Below are positions 47,207-55,606 of a stretch of 64,000 nucleotides of DNA, piece after piece. The translations under genes were made by a program, and so were the position numbers. The notes below the pieces were generated by a model. It had not been told where the DNA came from, searched no databases, and saw nothing but the letters and a program-made list of their open reading frames with translations. The stretch is from the NCBI RefSeq assembly GCF_002234595.1, contig NZ_NMUL01000012.1, forward strand, positions 62,001 to 126,000, given 5' to 3'. This DNA is from Amycolatopsis vastitatis (lineage in GTDB: Bacteria; Actinomycetota; Actinomycetes; Mycobacteriales; Pseudonocardiaceae). Every line of letters starts with the position of its first letter. Positions within the stretch are counted from its first letter, which is position 1.

Positions 47207-48781
47207 ATGGACTACGACGTGGTGGTGGCCGGAGCGGGTCCCGTCGGACTGCTGCTGGCCTGCGAACTTCGGCTGGGTGGTACCCGGGTGCTCGTCCTCG
47301 AGCGCGAGACGGACACTCCGCCGGCCCGGTACGGGTCCATGGGCGCCCGCGCGATCAACGCGCCTTCCGTGCACGCGCTGCACCTGCGCGGCCTGCTGCC
47401 CGCCGTCGAGGCGGCCGCCCTGATGTGGCTCGGGGCACTGCCGGAGATCGCGGACGGCGAGCGTCCGGACCTCTACGCCGGCCACTTCGCCGGAATCGAC
47501 ATCCGCGTGGACCGGCTCAAGCCACCGGGCGCCGGCGACGAGTTCCTCGGCGCGGGGGTGATCAGCCAGGCCGACCTTGAGGCGATCTTCGCGGCGCGAG
47601 CGTCGGCACTCGGCGCGGAGGTACGCCGAGGAGCCGCCCTGACCGGGTTCGACGCCGGGGACGGCGGCGTGACCGTCCACACCGGACACGACAGCTTCCG
47701 GACCGCTTGGCTGGTCGGGGCGGACGGCGGGCGCAGCACGGTGCGCCGCCTCGCCGGGTTCGGTTTCCCCGGCGTGGACCCGGTCTTCACCGGCCGCCAG
47801 GCCGTCGTGGACCTCGCCGATCCGGAGAAGCTCACCGCCGGCGGCTGGCAGCACGGCGAGAACGGCTCCTACACCCTGGGCGGCTGGGCCGACGGCGACG
47901 GGCCGCCCCGCGTGCACACCGTCGAGTACGAGGGCCCGCCCGCGGACCGGGACGCACCCGTCACGGCGGAGGAGATGCAGGCCGGCCTGCGCCGGGTCAG
48001 CGGCACCGACGTGACGGTCACCCACGTGCACGTCGGCACCCGCTATGCCGACACGACCCGGCAGGCCACCACGTACCGGCGAGGCCGGGTGCTGCTGTGC
48101 GGGGACGCCGCGCACGTGCACTCGCCCGCGGGTGGGCAGGGCCTGAACCTCGGCATCGGCGACGCGGTCAACCTCGGCTGGAAGCTCGCGCTCGTCGCGC
48201 GCGGCGCGGTGCCGGACTCGCTGCTCGGCACCTACGAGGCCGAGCGTCACCCGATCGGCGCCTGGGTGCAGAAGTGGAGCATGGCGCAGACCGCGCTGAG
48301 CACGGCGCGGGGACCGCGGGCGGACGCGCTGCGCGACGTGATGGCCGACCTGCTGGACACCCCGGACGGCGCGACACACGTGGTTTCGATGATCAGCGGC
48401 CAGTGGCAGCACTACGACCTGCCCGGCGACCATCCGCTGATCGGCCGTCGCGTACCCGACCTCCCCTTGACCGACGGCACCACCCTGGCCAGGCACTTCC
48501 GCGACGGACGAGCGGTTCTGCTGGACTCGGGCACGGGCGCGGCCGCCGTCGCGGAAGCGTGGGGCGACCGCGTCACGACCGTCACCGCGCGGGCGGCCGC
48601 GTTGCCGGACGCCGCGTTGATCCGTCCGGACGGTCACATCGCTTGGCTCGCGGCCGAGGCCGGCTGGGACGGGCTCCGCACGGCACTGACCACGTGGCTC
48701 GGCCCGCCCGCGCACGTTCGCCCCGGCGTGAAATCGCCTGGATCGGCGGTGACCAGCTCGGCTGCGGCCGACTGCCGCTGA
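47207..48781 (+). CDS. FAD-dependent aromatic monooxygenase (class A)
   Basis: 524 residues from ATG 47207 behind GGGGAG. GxGxxG motif VVVAGAGPVGLLLACELRLGG, DG motif WLVGADGGRSTVRRLAGF and GD motif LLCGDAAHVHSPAGGQGLNLGIGDAVNLGWKLA are all present. The C-terminal 120 residues (thioredoxin-like region from IGRRVPDLPLTDGTTLARHF) place it with phenol-hydroxylase/tetracycline-modifying-type hydroxylases such as RdmE or MhpA. It hydroxylates an aromatic or polyketide ring with NAD(P)H. The TetR gene beside it suggests an inducible detoxification enzyme rather than part of a biosynthetic cluster. Confidence 0.88.
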   Translation: MDYDVVVAGAGPVGLLLACELRLGGTRVLVLERETDTPPARYGSMGARAINAPSVHALHLRGLLPAVEAAALMWLGALPEIADGERPDLYAGHFAGIDIRVDRLKPPGAGDEFLGAGVISQADLEAIFAARASALGAEVRRGAALTGFDAGDGGVTVHTGHDSFRTAWLVGADGGRSTVRRLAGFGFPGVDPVFTGRQAVVDLADPEKLTAGGWQHGENGSYTLGGWADGDGPPRVHTVEYEGPPADRDAPVTAEEMQAGLRRVSGTDVTVTHVHVGTRYADTTRQATTYRRGRVLLCGDAAHVHSPAGGQGLNLGIGDAVNLGWKLALVARGAVPDSLLGTYEAERHPIGAWVQKWSMAQTALSTARGPRADALRDVMADLLDTPDGATHVVSMISGQWQHYDLPGDHPLIGRRVPDLPLTDGTTLARHFRDGRAVLLDSGTGAAAVAEAWGDRVTTVTARAAALPDAALIRPDGHIAWLAAEAGWDGLRTALTTWLGPPAHVRPGVKSPGSAVTSSAAADCR

Positions 48782-48815
48782 AGGTGCTTGAAGACGTCGT
48801 CCGGGCCTGGGCCGA

Positions 48816-49247
48816 TCAGTGCTGCGGGCCGTAGGACTTCTGGCACGGGTAACCGTCGCCGGTGGCGGACCAGTTCGCCGGGTATCCGTTCCGCGCCCAG
48901 GCGGCGAACGCCTGCGCGTAGGTGTAGCCGCGCGCGTACAGCCACTGGCACGGCGTCTGGCCCGCGGCGGGTGTGATGGTGATCCACGGCTGGGCGTTGA
49001 TCCAGCTCGGCTGGGCGTACCACTGGCTCGACGCGGCGATGCCTGCCGGGGCGGCAGTAACCGTCTGCGGTGGCGGGACGAAGACAGTTTGCGGTACCGG
49101 CGCGGTGACGATGGGCGGCACCGGTGCGGTGACCGTCGCGGTGGACGCCGGAGCCTGGGCGGCCCCGCCGGAAATCGTCCGCGGCAAGCCGCACCCGGCG
49201 AGGGCGAGCACGGCGGAAAGGGTGGCGACTGTCCTCAGTGTACGCAT
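48816..49247 (-). CDS. Lipoprotein of unknown function
   Basis: 143 residues from ATG 49247, which has GAGG 6 bases upstream. Lipobox LALAGC with Cys19. A Pro/Val/Thr-rich stretch (TVTAPVPPIVTAPVPQTVFVPPP) spans the wall, then a compact C-terminal domain with PCQWLYARGYTYAQAFAAWARNGYP and two Cys (PCQW, PCQK) that could pair. The gene follows the other lipoprotein gene at once. Function unknown. Confidence 0.75.
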   Translation of the reverse strand: MRTLRTVATLSAVLALAGCGLPRTISGGAAQAPASTATVTAPVPPIVTAPVPQTVFVPPPQTVTAAPAGIAASSQWYAQPSWINAQPWITITPAAGQTPCQWLYARGYTYAQAFAAWARNGYPANWSATGDGYPCQKSYGPQH

Positions 49248-49255
49248 GGCGGGCC

Positions 49256-49744
49256 TCATTTCGTCCGGGTCATGTGGCTGCCGGTGATGACGCCGCCGGA
49301 AACCGTGTACGTACCGGAAAACGTCCGGGTGCTGCCGTCGGTCTGGACCGCCGACAACACGACGTAGACCGTGCTGCCGCGGACGTCCGTGACGGTCAGC
49401 GTGTCCCACCACGTCGTCGCGAAACCGTTGACGTACCTGGGATATCCGCCGCCGCCCGCGATGCGGCTGCCGCCGAGCGACCACGCGGTGGCGAAGTCGC
49501 GGCGGTTGAGCGCGTCGTAGTACGCGACGACCGTCCTCGCCTCGGCGGTCTCCGCCGGTGCCGGGGCGACCGGCGGCTGGACGTAAACCGTCTCCGGCGC
49601 GGGCACCGCGACCGTCGCCGTGCTGGTCACCGGCGACTGCGGAGTCACCGGCACCGGCACGCCGACCACCGGCACCCCGCATGCGGCCGCACCCAGCAAA
49701 ACCATGGCTGCGACGGCGATTCTGGTCGCGTTCACGGCCATCAC
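49256..49744 (-). CDS. Lipoprotein with NTF2-like C-terminal domain
   Basis: 162 residues from GTG 49744 (or ATG 49741). The lipobox is GAAACG with Cys22. A Pro/Val spacer (VPVPVTPQSPVTSTATVAVPAPETVYVQPP) leads to EARTVVAYYDALNRRDFATAWSLGG, a typical start of an NTF2-like or SnoaL-like fold, followed by beta strands. It shares the VYVQPP/VFVPPP-type spacer with the following lipoprotein, so the pair may be related in design. It is divergent from the two-component system. Confidence 0.75.
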   Translation of the reverse strand: MMAVNATRIAVAAMVLLGAAACGVPVVGVPVPVTPQSPVTSTATVAVPAPETVYVQPPVAPAPAETAEARTVVAYYDALNRRDFATAWSLGGSRIAGGGGYPRYVNGFATTWWDTLTVTDVRGSTVYVVLSAVQTDGSTRTFSGTYTVSGGVITGSHMTRTK

Positions 49745-50116
49745 CTTCTTCCGTGTCCGCCTCCTGGAATCGGGCGCCCGCCCGTTTCCGCAACGAATCC
49801 GCGGAACCGCGACGCAAGCGTTATCCCGTGGGATTCACCCGTTCTGCCCGGTGATGTCGTGAGCCGTCATCGCGGCGGCCGTGGCGGCTCGCCCCGAGTC
49901 CGTCCACATAGGACATGGACACCTTGGACGACTCGACGCTGCCGGTGCCTGGCCGCGCCGCCGGTCGTCGCCGCGGCGGCGGGGTCGCCGACCATCGCTG
50001 ACATCGTTGTCGGAGCCGCGGCCGACACTGTGACAAAGACCTGGCTCGTGTCCCGAGGTGTGAAGATCCGGTCAGGATGGCGTCGAAACGGTGTCAGGAC
50101 GCCTACCCTCGACGCG
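49745..50116. other. 372-bp intergenic region between lipoproteins and two-component system
   Basis: No convincing reading frame. The right end holds two GTCAGGA direct repeats (50071-50077 and 50093-50099) and a TACCCT -10 box. The remainder is GC-rich with no clear structure. Confidence 0.7.
50071..50109 (+). promoter_or_regulatory. Response-regulator promoter with direct repeats
   Basis: GTCAGGA occurs twice with 22-bp spacing, which is two helical turns and is normal for OmpR-type regulators. TACCCT (50104-50109) ends 7 bases before GTG 50117, suggesting a leaderless transcript. Autoregulation is inferred. Confidence 0.55.
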
Positions 50117-50812
50117 GTGTGCGCACGTGTACTGGTCGCCGAGGACGACGAGAAGCAGGCCGAGGTTCTTCGGCTCTACCTCGAAAGCGAGGGCCACACC
50201 GTGGTGCTGGCCCCGGACGGCCGGGCGGCGCTCGACGAGGCCCGCCGCGACCGGCCCGACCTGCTGGTCCTCGACGTGATGATGCCGAAGGTCGACGGCC
50301 TCGACGTCTGCCGGATCCTGCGCGGGGAGTCCGACGTCGCGGTGCTGATGCTCACCGCCCGCGCGACCGAGGACGACCTGCTGCTCGGCCTCGACCTCGG
50401 CGCGGACGACTACCTGACCAAGCCGTACAGCCCGCGCGAGCTGATGGCCCGGGTCCGGACGCTGCTGCGGCGGACCGCCGCCCGCCGCGAACCGCCCGAC
50501 ACGGCGTTGCGTGCCGGCGGGCTGCGGCTCGACCCGGTGCGGCACGAGGTGTCCGTCGACGGCCGCCCGGTGGAGACGACGCCGGGTGAGTTCCAGCTGC
50601 TGGAGACGCTGATCCGGCAGCCGGGCCGGGTGTTCACCAGGCGGCAGCTGCTCGAGCTGACCCGCGGCGACGACCGGTTCGTCAGCACCCGGATCATCGA
50701 CGTCCACGTGCTCAACCTGCGCAAGAAGCTCGAACCGGACCCGCAGCACCCCAGCTACCTGCGGACCGTGTTCGGCGTCGGGTACAAGCTGACGGCGGAC
50801 GATGACACGTAG
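50117..50812 (+). CDS. OmpR-family response regulator
   Basis: 231 residues. The receiver domain has the acidic pair in VLVAEDDEKQ, the phospho-acceptor Asp in DLLVLDVMMPKVDGLDV, and Thr and Lys in MLTARATE and YLTKPYSPREL. The winged-helix effector domain begins near 130 and ends with TRIIDVHVLNLRKKLEPDPQHPSYLRTVFGVGYKL. It overlaps the histidine kinase start by 11 bases. GTG 50117 fits a leaderless start. Candidate targets are itself and the two divergent lipoproteins. Confidence 0.92.
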   Translation: MCARVLVAEDDEKQAEVLRLYLESEGHTVVLAPDGRAALDEARRDRPDLLVLDVMMPKVDGLDVCRILRGESDVAVLMLTARATEDDLLLGLDLGADDYLTKPYSPRELMARVRTLLRRTAARREPPDTALRAGGLRLDPVRHEVSVDGRPVETTPGEFQLLETLIRQPGRVFTRRQLLELTRGDDRFVSTRIIDVHVLNLRKKLEPDPQHPSYLRTVFGVGYKLTADDDT

Positions 50813-52604
50813 CCCGAGGCGCTCTTCCCGGCCGAGGGCGCGGCAGCACAGCTTTCCGCGGCGGCGCAGCCTGGTCGTCCGGCTCACCGCGGTCTCGCTG
50901 CTGATCGCGCTCGCCTCGATCGCGGCGACCGCGTGGCTCGCCGTGCAGACCACCACCCGGGCGATCCAGCAGGAGCAGGGCCAGGCGCTCTCCGGCGACG
51001 CGACCATCTACACCGAGCTGCTCGGCTTCGCGGCGGCCAACCACACCTGGGACCAGGTCGGGCCGAAGCTGCGGACGTTGTCGGAGCAGACCGGCCGCCG
51101 GATCGTGCTGACCACCCTCGACCGCCGCGTCCTCGGCGACTCCGGCGGCGCGCCGGTCACCCTGCCGGTCAAGGCGACGGCGTCGGTCGACCCGCTGCAC
51201 GTCGACCCGGTCCTGCTGCCCGAGGCCGGCACCAGCGGCATCGACCCGCGCGCGGTGGGCCCGTTCCGGCTGCCGCCCGCCGACCGCATGGAGACCGACG
51301 CGCTGGCCAGGAAGACGGTCGCCTGCCTCGCCACGTACGGCGTCCCCAGCCAGGTGCGGGAGTCGCCGAGCGGACGCGCGCAGCTCACCGGGATCGATCC
51401 CCTCACCGCCCGGTACCTCGCCGTCAAGTGCGGGCTCTATCAGCTCGCCGAGCCCACGCGGACCGAGCAGGCGGCGCTCATCGAACTCGACGACGCCGTG
51501 AACAAGTGCCTCAAGCGCCAGGGCGCGGACCAGGTCAAGCTGGGTCTCGACTTCGAGGTGCTCACCGTCCCCGACCAGGGCCCCAGCCGGGCCTGCGTCG
51601 ACTCCGCGCGCCGCGAGCAGCTCACGGCGTACGTCGCCCCGCCCGCGTTGCTGTTCACCCTCGGCCCGGGCGGGTCGCAGCTGCCGACGTTCACGCTGTC
51701 GCGGGAGAACCTCACCCGGATCCTCGCGGTGACCGGCGGCGTGCTCGTGCTGGCCGCCGCGCTCACCGCGCTGGTGGCCCGGCGGCTGTCCCGGCCGCTG
51801 CGGGCGCTGACCGAGGCGGCGAAGCAGGACCGGCCGGCGCCGGTGAAGTCCCGCGACGAGGTCGGCTACCTCGCGGCCGCGTTCAACGACCTCACCGCGC
51901 GGCGGGAACGCATCGAGGAGCAGCGCAAGGCGATGGTCGGCGACATCGCCCACGAGCTGCGCAACCCGCTCAACGTCATCCGCGGCCGGCTGGAGGCGGC
52001 CGAGGACGGGCACCTGCCGTTCGATCGCGCGCTGACCGCGTCGCTGCTGGAAGAGACCGTGCTGCTGCAGCACATCGTCGACGACCTGCAGGACCTCGCC
52101 GCGGCCGACGCCGGGCAGCTGCGCCTGCACCCGGAGCCCCTCGACGCGGCCGAGCTGGCCGACCACGTCGCCGCCGCGCACGCGGACCGGGCCGCCGCGG
52201 CCGGCGTCGCGCTCACTGTCTCGGCCGACGGCGAGGCCGCACTGACGGCGGACCCGGTCCGCCTGCGGCAGGTCGTCGGCAACCTGGTGACGAACGCGAT
52301 CCGGCACACCCCGCCCGGCGGCCGGGTGACGATCCACGTGTTGTCCACAGTGGACACGGTGACGCTCGCTGTCGCGGACACCGGCACCGGCATCGCCGCC
52401 GAGGACCTGCCGCACGTGTTCGACCGGTTCTGGCGCGCGGAGAAGTCCCGCAACCGTCAGACCGGCGGAAGCGGACTCGGCCTTGCCATCGTGCGCCACC
52501 TGGTGCAAGCCCACGACGGCACGGTGACGGTCGAGTCCGAAGTGGACAAGGGATCGGCCTTCACCGTCCGGCTTCCGGTGCACTACAACGGCAGGCCCGC
52601 GTAG
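50802..52604 (+). CDS. Sensor histidine kinase (BaeS-like)
   Basis: 600 residues. The first helix is at about 24-46 and the second at about 305-328. The long extracytoplasmic loop between them (about 255 residues) is unusually large and holds four Cys (VACLATYG, VKCGLYQ, NKCLKRQ, SRACVDS). HAMP follows (RRLSRPLRALTEAAKQ), then the phospho-accepting His in GDIAHELRNPLNVIRG, and N, G1, F and G2 boxes (NLVTNAIRHT, DTGTGIAAEDL, GGSGLGLAIV). The Cys pattern suggests a disulfide-stabilised sensor of envelope state or small ligands. The 3' end overlaps the convergent pobA by 22 bases. Confidence 0.92.
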   Translation: MTRSPRRSSRPRARQHSFPRRRSLVVRLTAVSLLIALASIAATAWLAVQTTTRAIQQEQGQALSGDATIYTELLGFAAANHTWDQVGPKLRTLSEQTGRRIVLTTLDRRVLGDSGGAPVTLPVKATASVDPLHVDPVLLPEAGTSGIDPRAVGPFRLPPADRMETDALARKTVACLATYGVPSQVRESPSGRAQLTGIDPLTARYLAVKCGLYQLAEPTRTEQAALIELDDAVNKCLKRQGADQVKLGLDFEVLTVPDQGPSRACVDSARREQLTAYVAPPALLFTLGPGGSQLPTFTLSRENLTRILAVTGGVLVLAAALTALVARRLSRPLRALTEAAKQDRPAPVKSRDEVGYLAAAFNDLTARRERIEEQRKAMVGDIAHELRNPLNVIRGRLEAAEDGHLPFDRALTASLLEETVLLQHIVDDLQDLAAADAGQLRLHPEPLDAAELADHVAAAHADRAAAAGVALTVSADGEAALTADPVRLRQVVGNLVTNAIRHTPPGGRVTIHVLSTVDTVTLAVADTGTGIAAEDLPHVFDRFWRAEKSRNRQTGGSGLGLAIVRHLVQAHDGTVTVESEVDKGSAFTVRLPVHYNGRPA

Positions 52605-53734
52605 TTGTCGGCCAGTTCGGTCGCCGCCGCCGTCGACGTCACCGTACGGCGGAGCTGGGAGAGCTGGAGCTGGGCGTCGAAGTCGTCGCCGTGGCGGTGC
52701 AGCATCGACGTCATCCACCACGAGAAGTGCGTGCAGCGCCAGACCCGGCGCAACGCCGTCTCCGAGTACGCGGCGGCGAGTTCGTCGTCGCCGCGCAGCG
52801 ACGCCGTCAACGCGGACGCCAGCAGCGAAACGTCCGCCACCGCCAGGTTCAGCCCCTTCGCCCCCGTCGGCGGCACGATGTGGGCGGCGTCCCCGGCCAG
52901 GTAGAGGTTTCCGTACCGCATCGGCGTCGCGACGAAGCTGCGCATCGGCAGCACGCTCTTCTCCGTGATCGGCCCGGTCCGCAGCGTCCACCCCGCGACG
53001 CCCAGCCGCTCGGACAGCGCCGTCCAGATCCGGTCGTCGCTCCAGCGCGCGATGTCCTCGTCCGGGTCGACCTGCAGGTAGAACCGGCTGACCCGCGGCG
53101 AACGCATGCTGTGCATCGCGAAGCCGTCCGGGTGCCAGGCGTAGATCAGCTCGTCCGTCGACGGCGCGACGTCGGCAAGGACGCCCAGCCACGCGAACGG
53201 ATACGTCCGCTCCCAGACCTGCGGAGCGGGGATCGAGGCACGGCTCGGTCCGTGGAAGCCGTCGCAGCCGACGACGACGTCCGCGTCGATCCGCCGTGCC
53301 GCACCGGAATCGTCCACAAAGGTCACGAACGGCTTCCCGGTCACGTCGTGCAGCGTGACGTCGGCCGCCGAATAGTACGCCGGACGCCCGGCTTTCTCCC
53401 GCGCCGCCATGAGGTCCTTGGTGACCTCCGTCTGCCCGTAGACGGTCACCGACCGGCCGATGAGGTCGACGAAGTCCACGTGGTGCCGGTTCTCCGGCCA
53501 CTGCAGGTGGATCCCGCGGTGCTCCATGCCCTCGACGTCGAGCCGGCCACCGAGACCGACGTCCCGCAGCAGCTCGACCGTGCCCGCCTCGAGGATGCCC
53601 GCGCGGATGCGGGCCTGGACGTATTCGGCGGTCTGCCGTTCGAGCAGCACCGAGTCGATGCCTTCGAGACCGAGCAGATGGGACAGCAGCAGCCCGGCCG
53701 GGCCGGCGCCGACGATGACGACCTGGGTGCGCAC
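52583..53734 (-). CDS. pobA: 4-Hydroxybenzoate 3-monooxygenase
   Basis: 383 residues from GTG 53734. It closely follows Pseudomonas PobA: VVIVGAGPAGLLLSHLLG, LERQTAEYVQARIRAGILE, TVYGQTEVTKDLM, VVGCDGFHGPSR, GDAAHIVPPTGAKGLNLA and the C-terminal NYAGLP. It makes protocatechuate from 4-hydroxybenzoate. Arg33 and Tyr38 are the residues linked to NADPH preference in Pseudomonas PobA; many actinobacterial homologues differ here. The IclR gene directly upstream on the same strand (72 bp) is the likely regulator. Confidence 0.92.
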   Translation of the reverse strand: MRTQVVIVGAGPAGLLLSHLLGLEGIDSVLLERQTAEYVQARIRAGILEAGTVELLRDVGLGGRLDVEGMEHRGIHLQWPENRHHVDFVDLIGRSVTVYGQTEVTKDLMAAREKAGRPAYYSAADVTLHDVTGKPFVTFVDDSGAARRIDADVVVGCDGFHGPSRASIPAPQVWERTYPFAWLGVLADVAPSTDELIYAWHPDGFAMHSMRSPRVSRFYLQVDPDEDIARWSDDRIWTALSERLGVAGWTLRTGPITEKSVLPMRSFVATPMRYGNLYLAGDAAHIVPPTGAKGLNLAVADVSLLASALTASLRGDDELAAAYSETALRRVWRCTHFSWWMTSMLHRHGDDFDAQLQLSQLRRTVTSTAAATELADNYAGLPL

Positions 53735-53806
53735 TGGAGAACGTCCTTTCCCGGGGAAAGCCAGAGCATGGAACGGCCGCACCCCCGGCCACTACGTCAT
53801 TCTCAT

Positions 53807-54562
53807 TCAGTGAGAGGAATTCCCCATCGCCCGCGAGATACCGCGCGCCGCCGCCCGCAAGGCGGGGATTTGCATCCGCGCGTTCCGGTCGTTGGGCACG
53901 ATCACCGACAGCGCCGCGACGACGTCGCTGCCCGGCCCCCGCAGCGGCACGGCGATGCCGGTCGTCTCCTCGTCGATGAAGCCCGCGCAGAACGCGTAGC
54001 CGTTTCGGCGGACGTCGGCGAGGAACCGGCGCAGCCGAGCGGGCTCGGTCAGCGTGGTCCGGCGGAAGGCCTCCAGCGGACCGGCCAGCACCTGTTCCTG
54101 CAGGTCGGCGGGGGCGTGGGCGAGCAGCACGAGCCCGGACGACGACGCGTGCAGCGGCAGCCGCCCGGCCACGCGCGTCACGTTGAGCGTCGCGCCGGGC
54201 GCCGAGAGCCGCTCGACGAAGAGCACTTCGCGGTCCTCCAGCACCGCGAGCTGGGTGTGGTGCCCGACGACGGCGTGCAGGTCCTCCATGAACGGCATCG
54301 CCGCTTCGCGCAGCCCGAGCGTGGGGGACGCGCGCGAAGCCAGCTCCCACAGCCGGACACCCACGCGGATCCGCCGGTCGGGGTCGCGCCGCAGCCAGCC
54401 GTGGCCGACGAGCTCGTCGACCAGCCTCGACGCGGTGGCGACGTGCAGATCGGCCCGCCGCGCGATTTCGGTGACGCGCAGCGCCGGCGTGTCCGGCCCG
54501 AACGTCTCGAAGATCCGGACGACGCGCGAAACCACGGACTCACCCCGCGCCGGCTTCACCAC
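53807..54562 (-). CDS. IclR-family regulator, PobR/PcaR-like
   Basis: 251 residues from GTG 54562; a second GTG follows immediately. The HTH is RVVRIFETFGPDTPALRVTEIARRADLHVATASRLVDELVGHGWL. The effector domain has GRLPLHASSSGLVLLAHAP and FCAGFIDEETTGIAVPLRG, standard for IclR. It lies just upstream of pobA and probably activates it with 4-hydroxybenzoate as signal. Being on the same strand as pobA rather than divergent is the less common arrangement. Confidence 0.88.
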   Translation of the reverse strand: MVKPARGESVVSRVVRIFETFGPDTPALRVTEIARRADLHVATASRLVDELVGHGWLRRDPDRRIRVGVRLWELASRASPTLGLREAAMPFMEDLHAVVGHHTQLAVLEDREVLFVERLSAPGATLNVTRVAGRLPLHASSSGLVLLAHAPADLQEQVLAGPLEAFRRTTLTEPARLRRFLADVRRNGYAFCAGFIDEETTGIAVPLRGPGSDVVAALSVIVPNDRNARMQIPALRAAARGISRAMGNSSH

Positions 54563-54629
54563 GCGGAGCAGTGTGTCACGCCGGCCCCTCAAGCAACGGC
54601 CCGCAACTGCCCCGGAACCCCCTCTGACC

Positions 54630-54770
54630 ACGAGTGATGCCCCCTAAATCACGCATGATGCCCCCGCCAATCACGCGAGCCGACCCTCCAGGCACGCCAG
54701 CCGACCCTCCAGGCACGCCAGCCGACCCTCCAGGCACGCGACTCGACCCTCCAGGCACGCGAGCCGACCC
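54630..54770. repeat. Tandem repeat array, family B
   Basis: Four head-to-tail 21-bp units GCCGACCCTCCAGGCACGCCA (54679-54762) with few changes, preceded by three looser units containing AATCACGC or GAGTGATGCCCCC and followed by one partial unit. Read on the minus strand the unit is GAGGGTCGGCTCGCGTGCCTG, related to GGGTCGACACGCGTGAT at 29.7 kb. The array starts directly after the stop of the P-loop gene (54771) and reaches towards the IclR gene. Confidence 0.85.
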
Positions 54771-55325
54771 TCAGCAGTCCACCAGCACTTTGGCCACCAG
54801 CCTCGTGCGGGTCGCCGCGGCGCGGTCGATGACCTGGACGCTGCGCCAGCCCGCCGGGACCTGGTCCGCGAGCAGCTCCTCCCGCCACTTCCCCACCCGG
54901 CGGACGTGCCGCGCGAACGACCGCGGCCGCACCAGGCGGCCCCGGCTGCGTTGGCCCGCCAACGCCTGCGACGACGTCACGTCGAGGAACAACAGCCGCA
55001 CCGGCCGGCCGCTCACCACGCCGACCAGGGCCAGCAGGGCACGGGTCGAGGCTCGCGTCGACGGCTCGTGGACCACGATCGGCCCCGCCACCCCGATCGC
55101 CCGGCCGAGGATCCGCAGCCGGTGCCACGCGTGCACCACCGGCCGGTAGCACCGGTAGGGCACCGCCGGGGCCGCCGCGGCCAGGCGGAGGCGGACCTGG
55201 TCGGAGTCCAGGACCGGCAGCCCGGTGGCGGCGTGCCGGAGCATGGTCGTCTTGCCCGCGCCGGGCAGTCCCGCCACGACGAGCAGGTCGCGCGGGCCGA
55301 GCTCGATGACAGTGGGGTCGCCCAT
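54771..55325 (-). CDS. P-loop NTPase, polynucleotide/zeta-like kinase fold
   Basis: 184 residues from ATG 55325; earlier in-frame starts exist. Walker A is VVAGLPGAGKTTMLRH, followed by the acidic LDSDQVRLRL, typical of small AAA_33-type kinases, and VVHEPSTRASTRALLAL and LFLDVTSSQALAGQRSRGR as Walker B/lid regions. The basic C-terminal half suggests a nucleic-acid or phosphorylated small substrate. No antitoxin-like gene is adjacent, so a toxin role is not supported. Substrate unknown. Confidence 0.75.
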   Translation of the reverse strand: MGDPTVIELGPRDLLVVAGLPGAGKTTMLRHAATGLPVLDSDQVRLRLAAAAPAVPYRCYRPVVHAWHRLRILGRAIGVAGPIVVHEPSTRASTRALLALVGVVSGRPVRLLFLDVTSSQALAGQRSRGRLVRPRSFARHVRRVGKWREELLADQVPAGWRSVQVIDRAAATRTRLVAKVLVDC

Positions 55326-55348
55326 GCCTGTCCAACGTCCCAGCGAAA

Positions 55349-55364
55349 GTAATGGTTCCTTTAC
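55349..55364. promoter_or_regulatory. AT-rich imperfect palindrome
   Basis: GTAATGGTTCCTTTAC (GTAA, GG, CC and TTAC are symmetric) just upstream of the P-loop kinase gene, in an otherwise featureless 281-bp gap (55326-55606). It may be an operator or part of a promoter. Confidence 0.35.
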
Positions 55365-55606
55365 CTTCGACTCACGCAGGGTGACGACCATCCCCGCCGA
55401 ACCCCCCGTGCGGCGAACACCACCCAACCGGAAACCCGGTGGTCACCCGCCGTGCCCTATGTCACCCACTCGCCTGAAAACCCATGCGCGCCAAGGCATC
55501 CGGCCACCGGAACCGCTTCGGGTGAAGATCACGCCGGCCTCTTCCCGGCGTCCGGAAAATCCCTATCTTCTGAAGGGGACGCTCGGTAGAACAGGGGAAA
55601 CTCGTC

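Noticed and set aside
46389..48781. Part of an aromatic polyketide biosynthetic cluster
   Set aside because: Only one monooxygenase and its TetR regulator are present; no synthase, cyclase or glycosyltransferase genes are near.
54576..54758. Small frame with repeated Pro-Gly-Gly-Ser peptides at the family B array
   Set aside because: It follows only from translation of the tandem 21-bp units and has no start context.
54679..54762. CRISPR array
   Set aside because: Units are contiguous, with no spacers, and no cas genes are in the window.
54771..55325. Zeta-type toxin of a toxin-antitoxin pair
   Set aside because: The P-loop motif fits small kinases in general and no antitoxin gene lies beside it.
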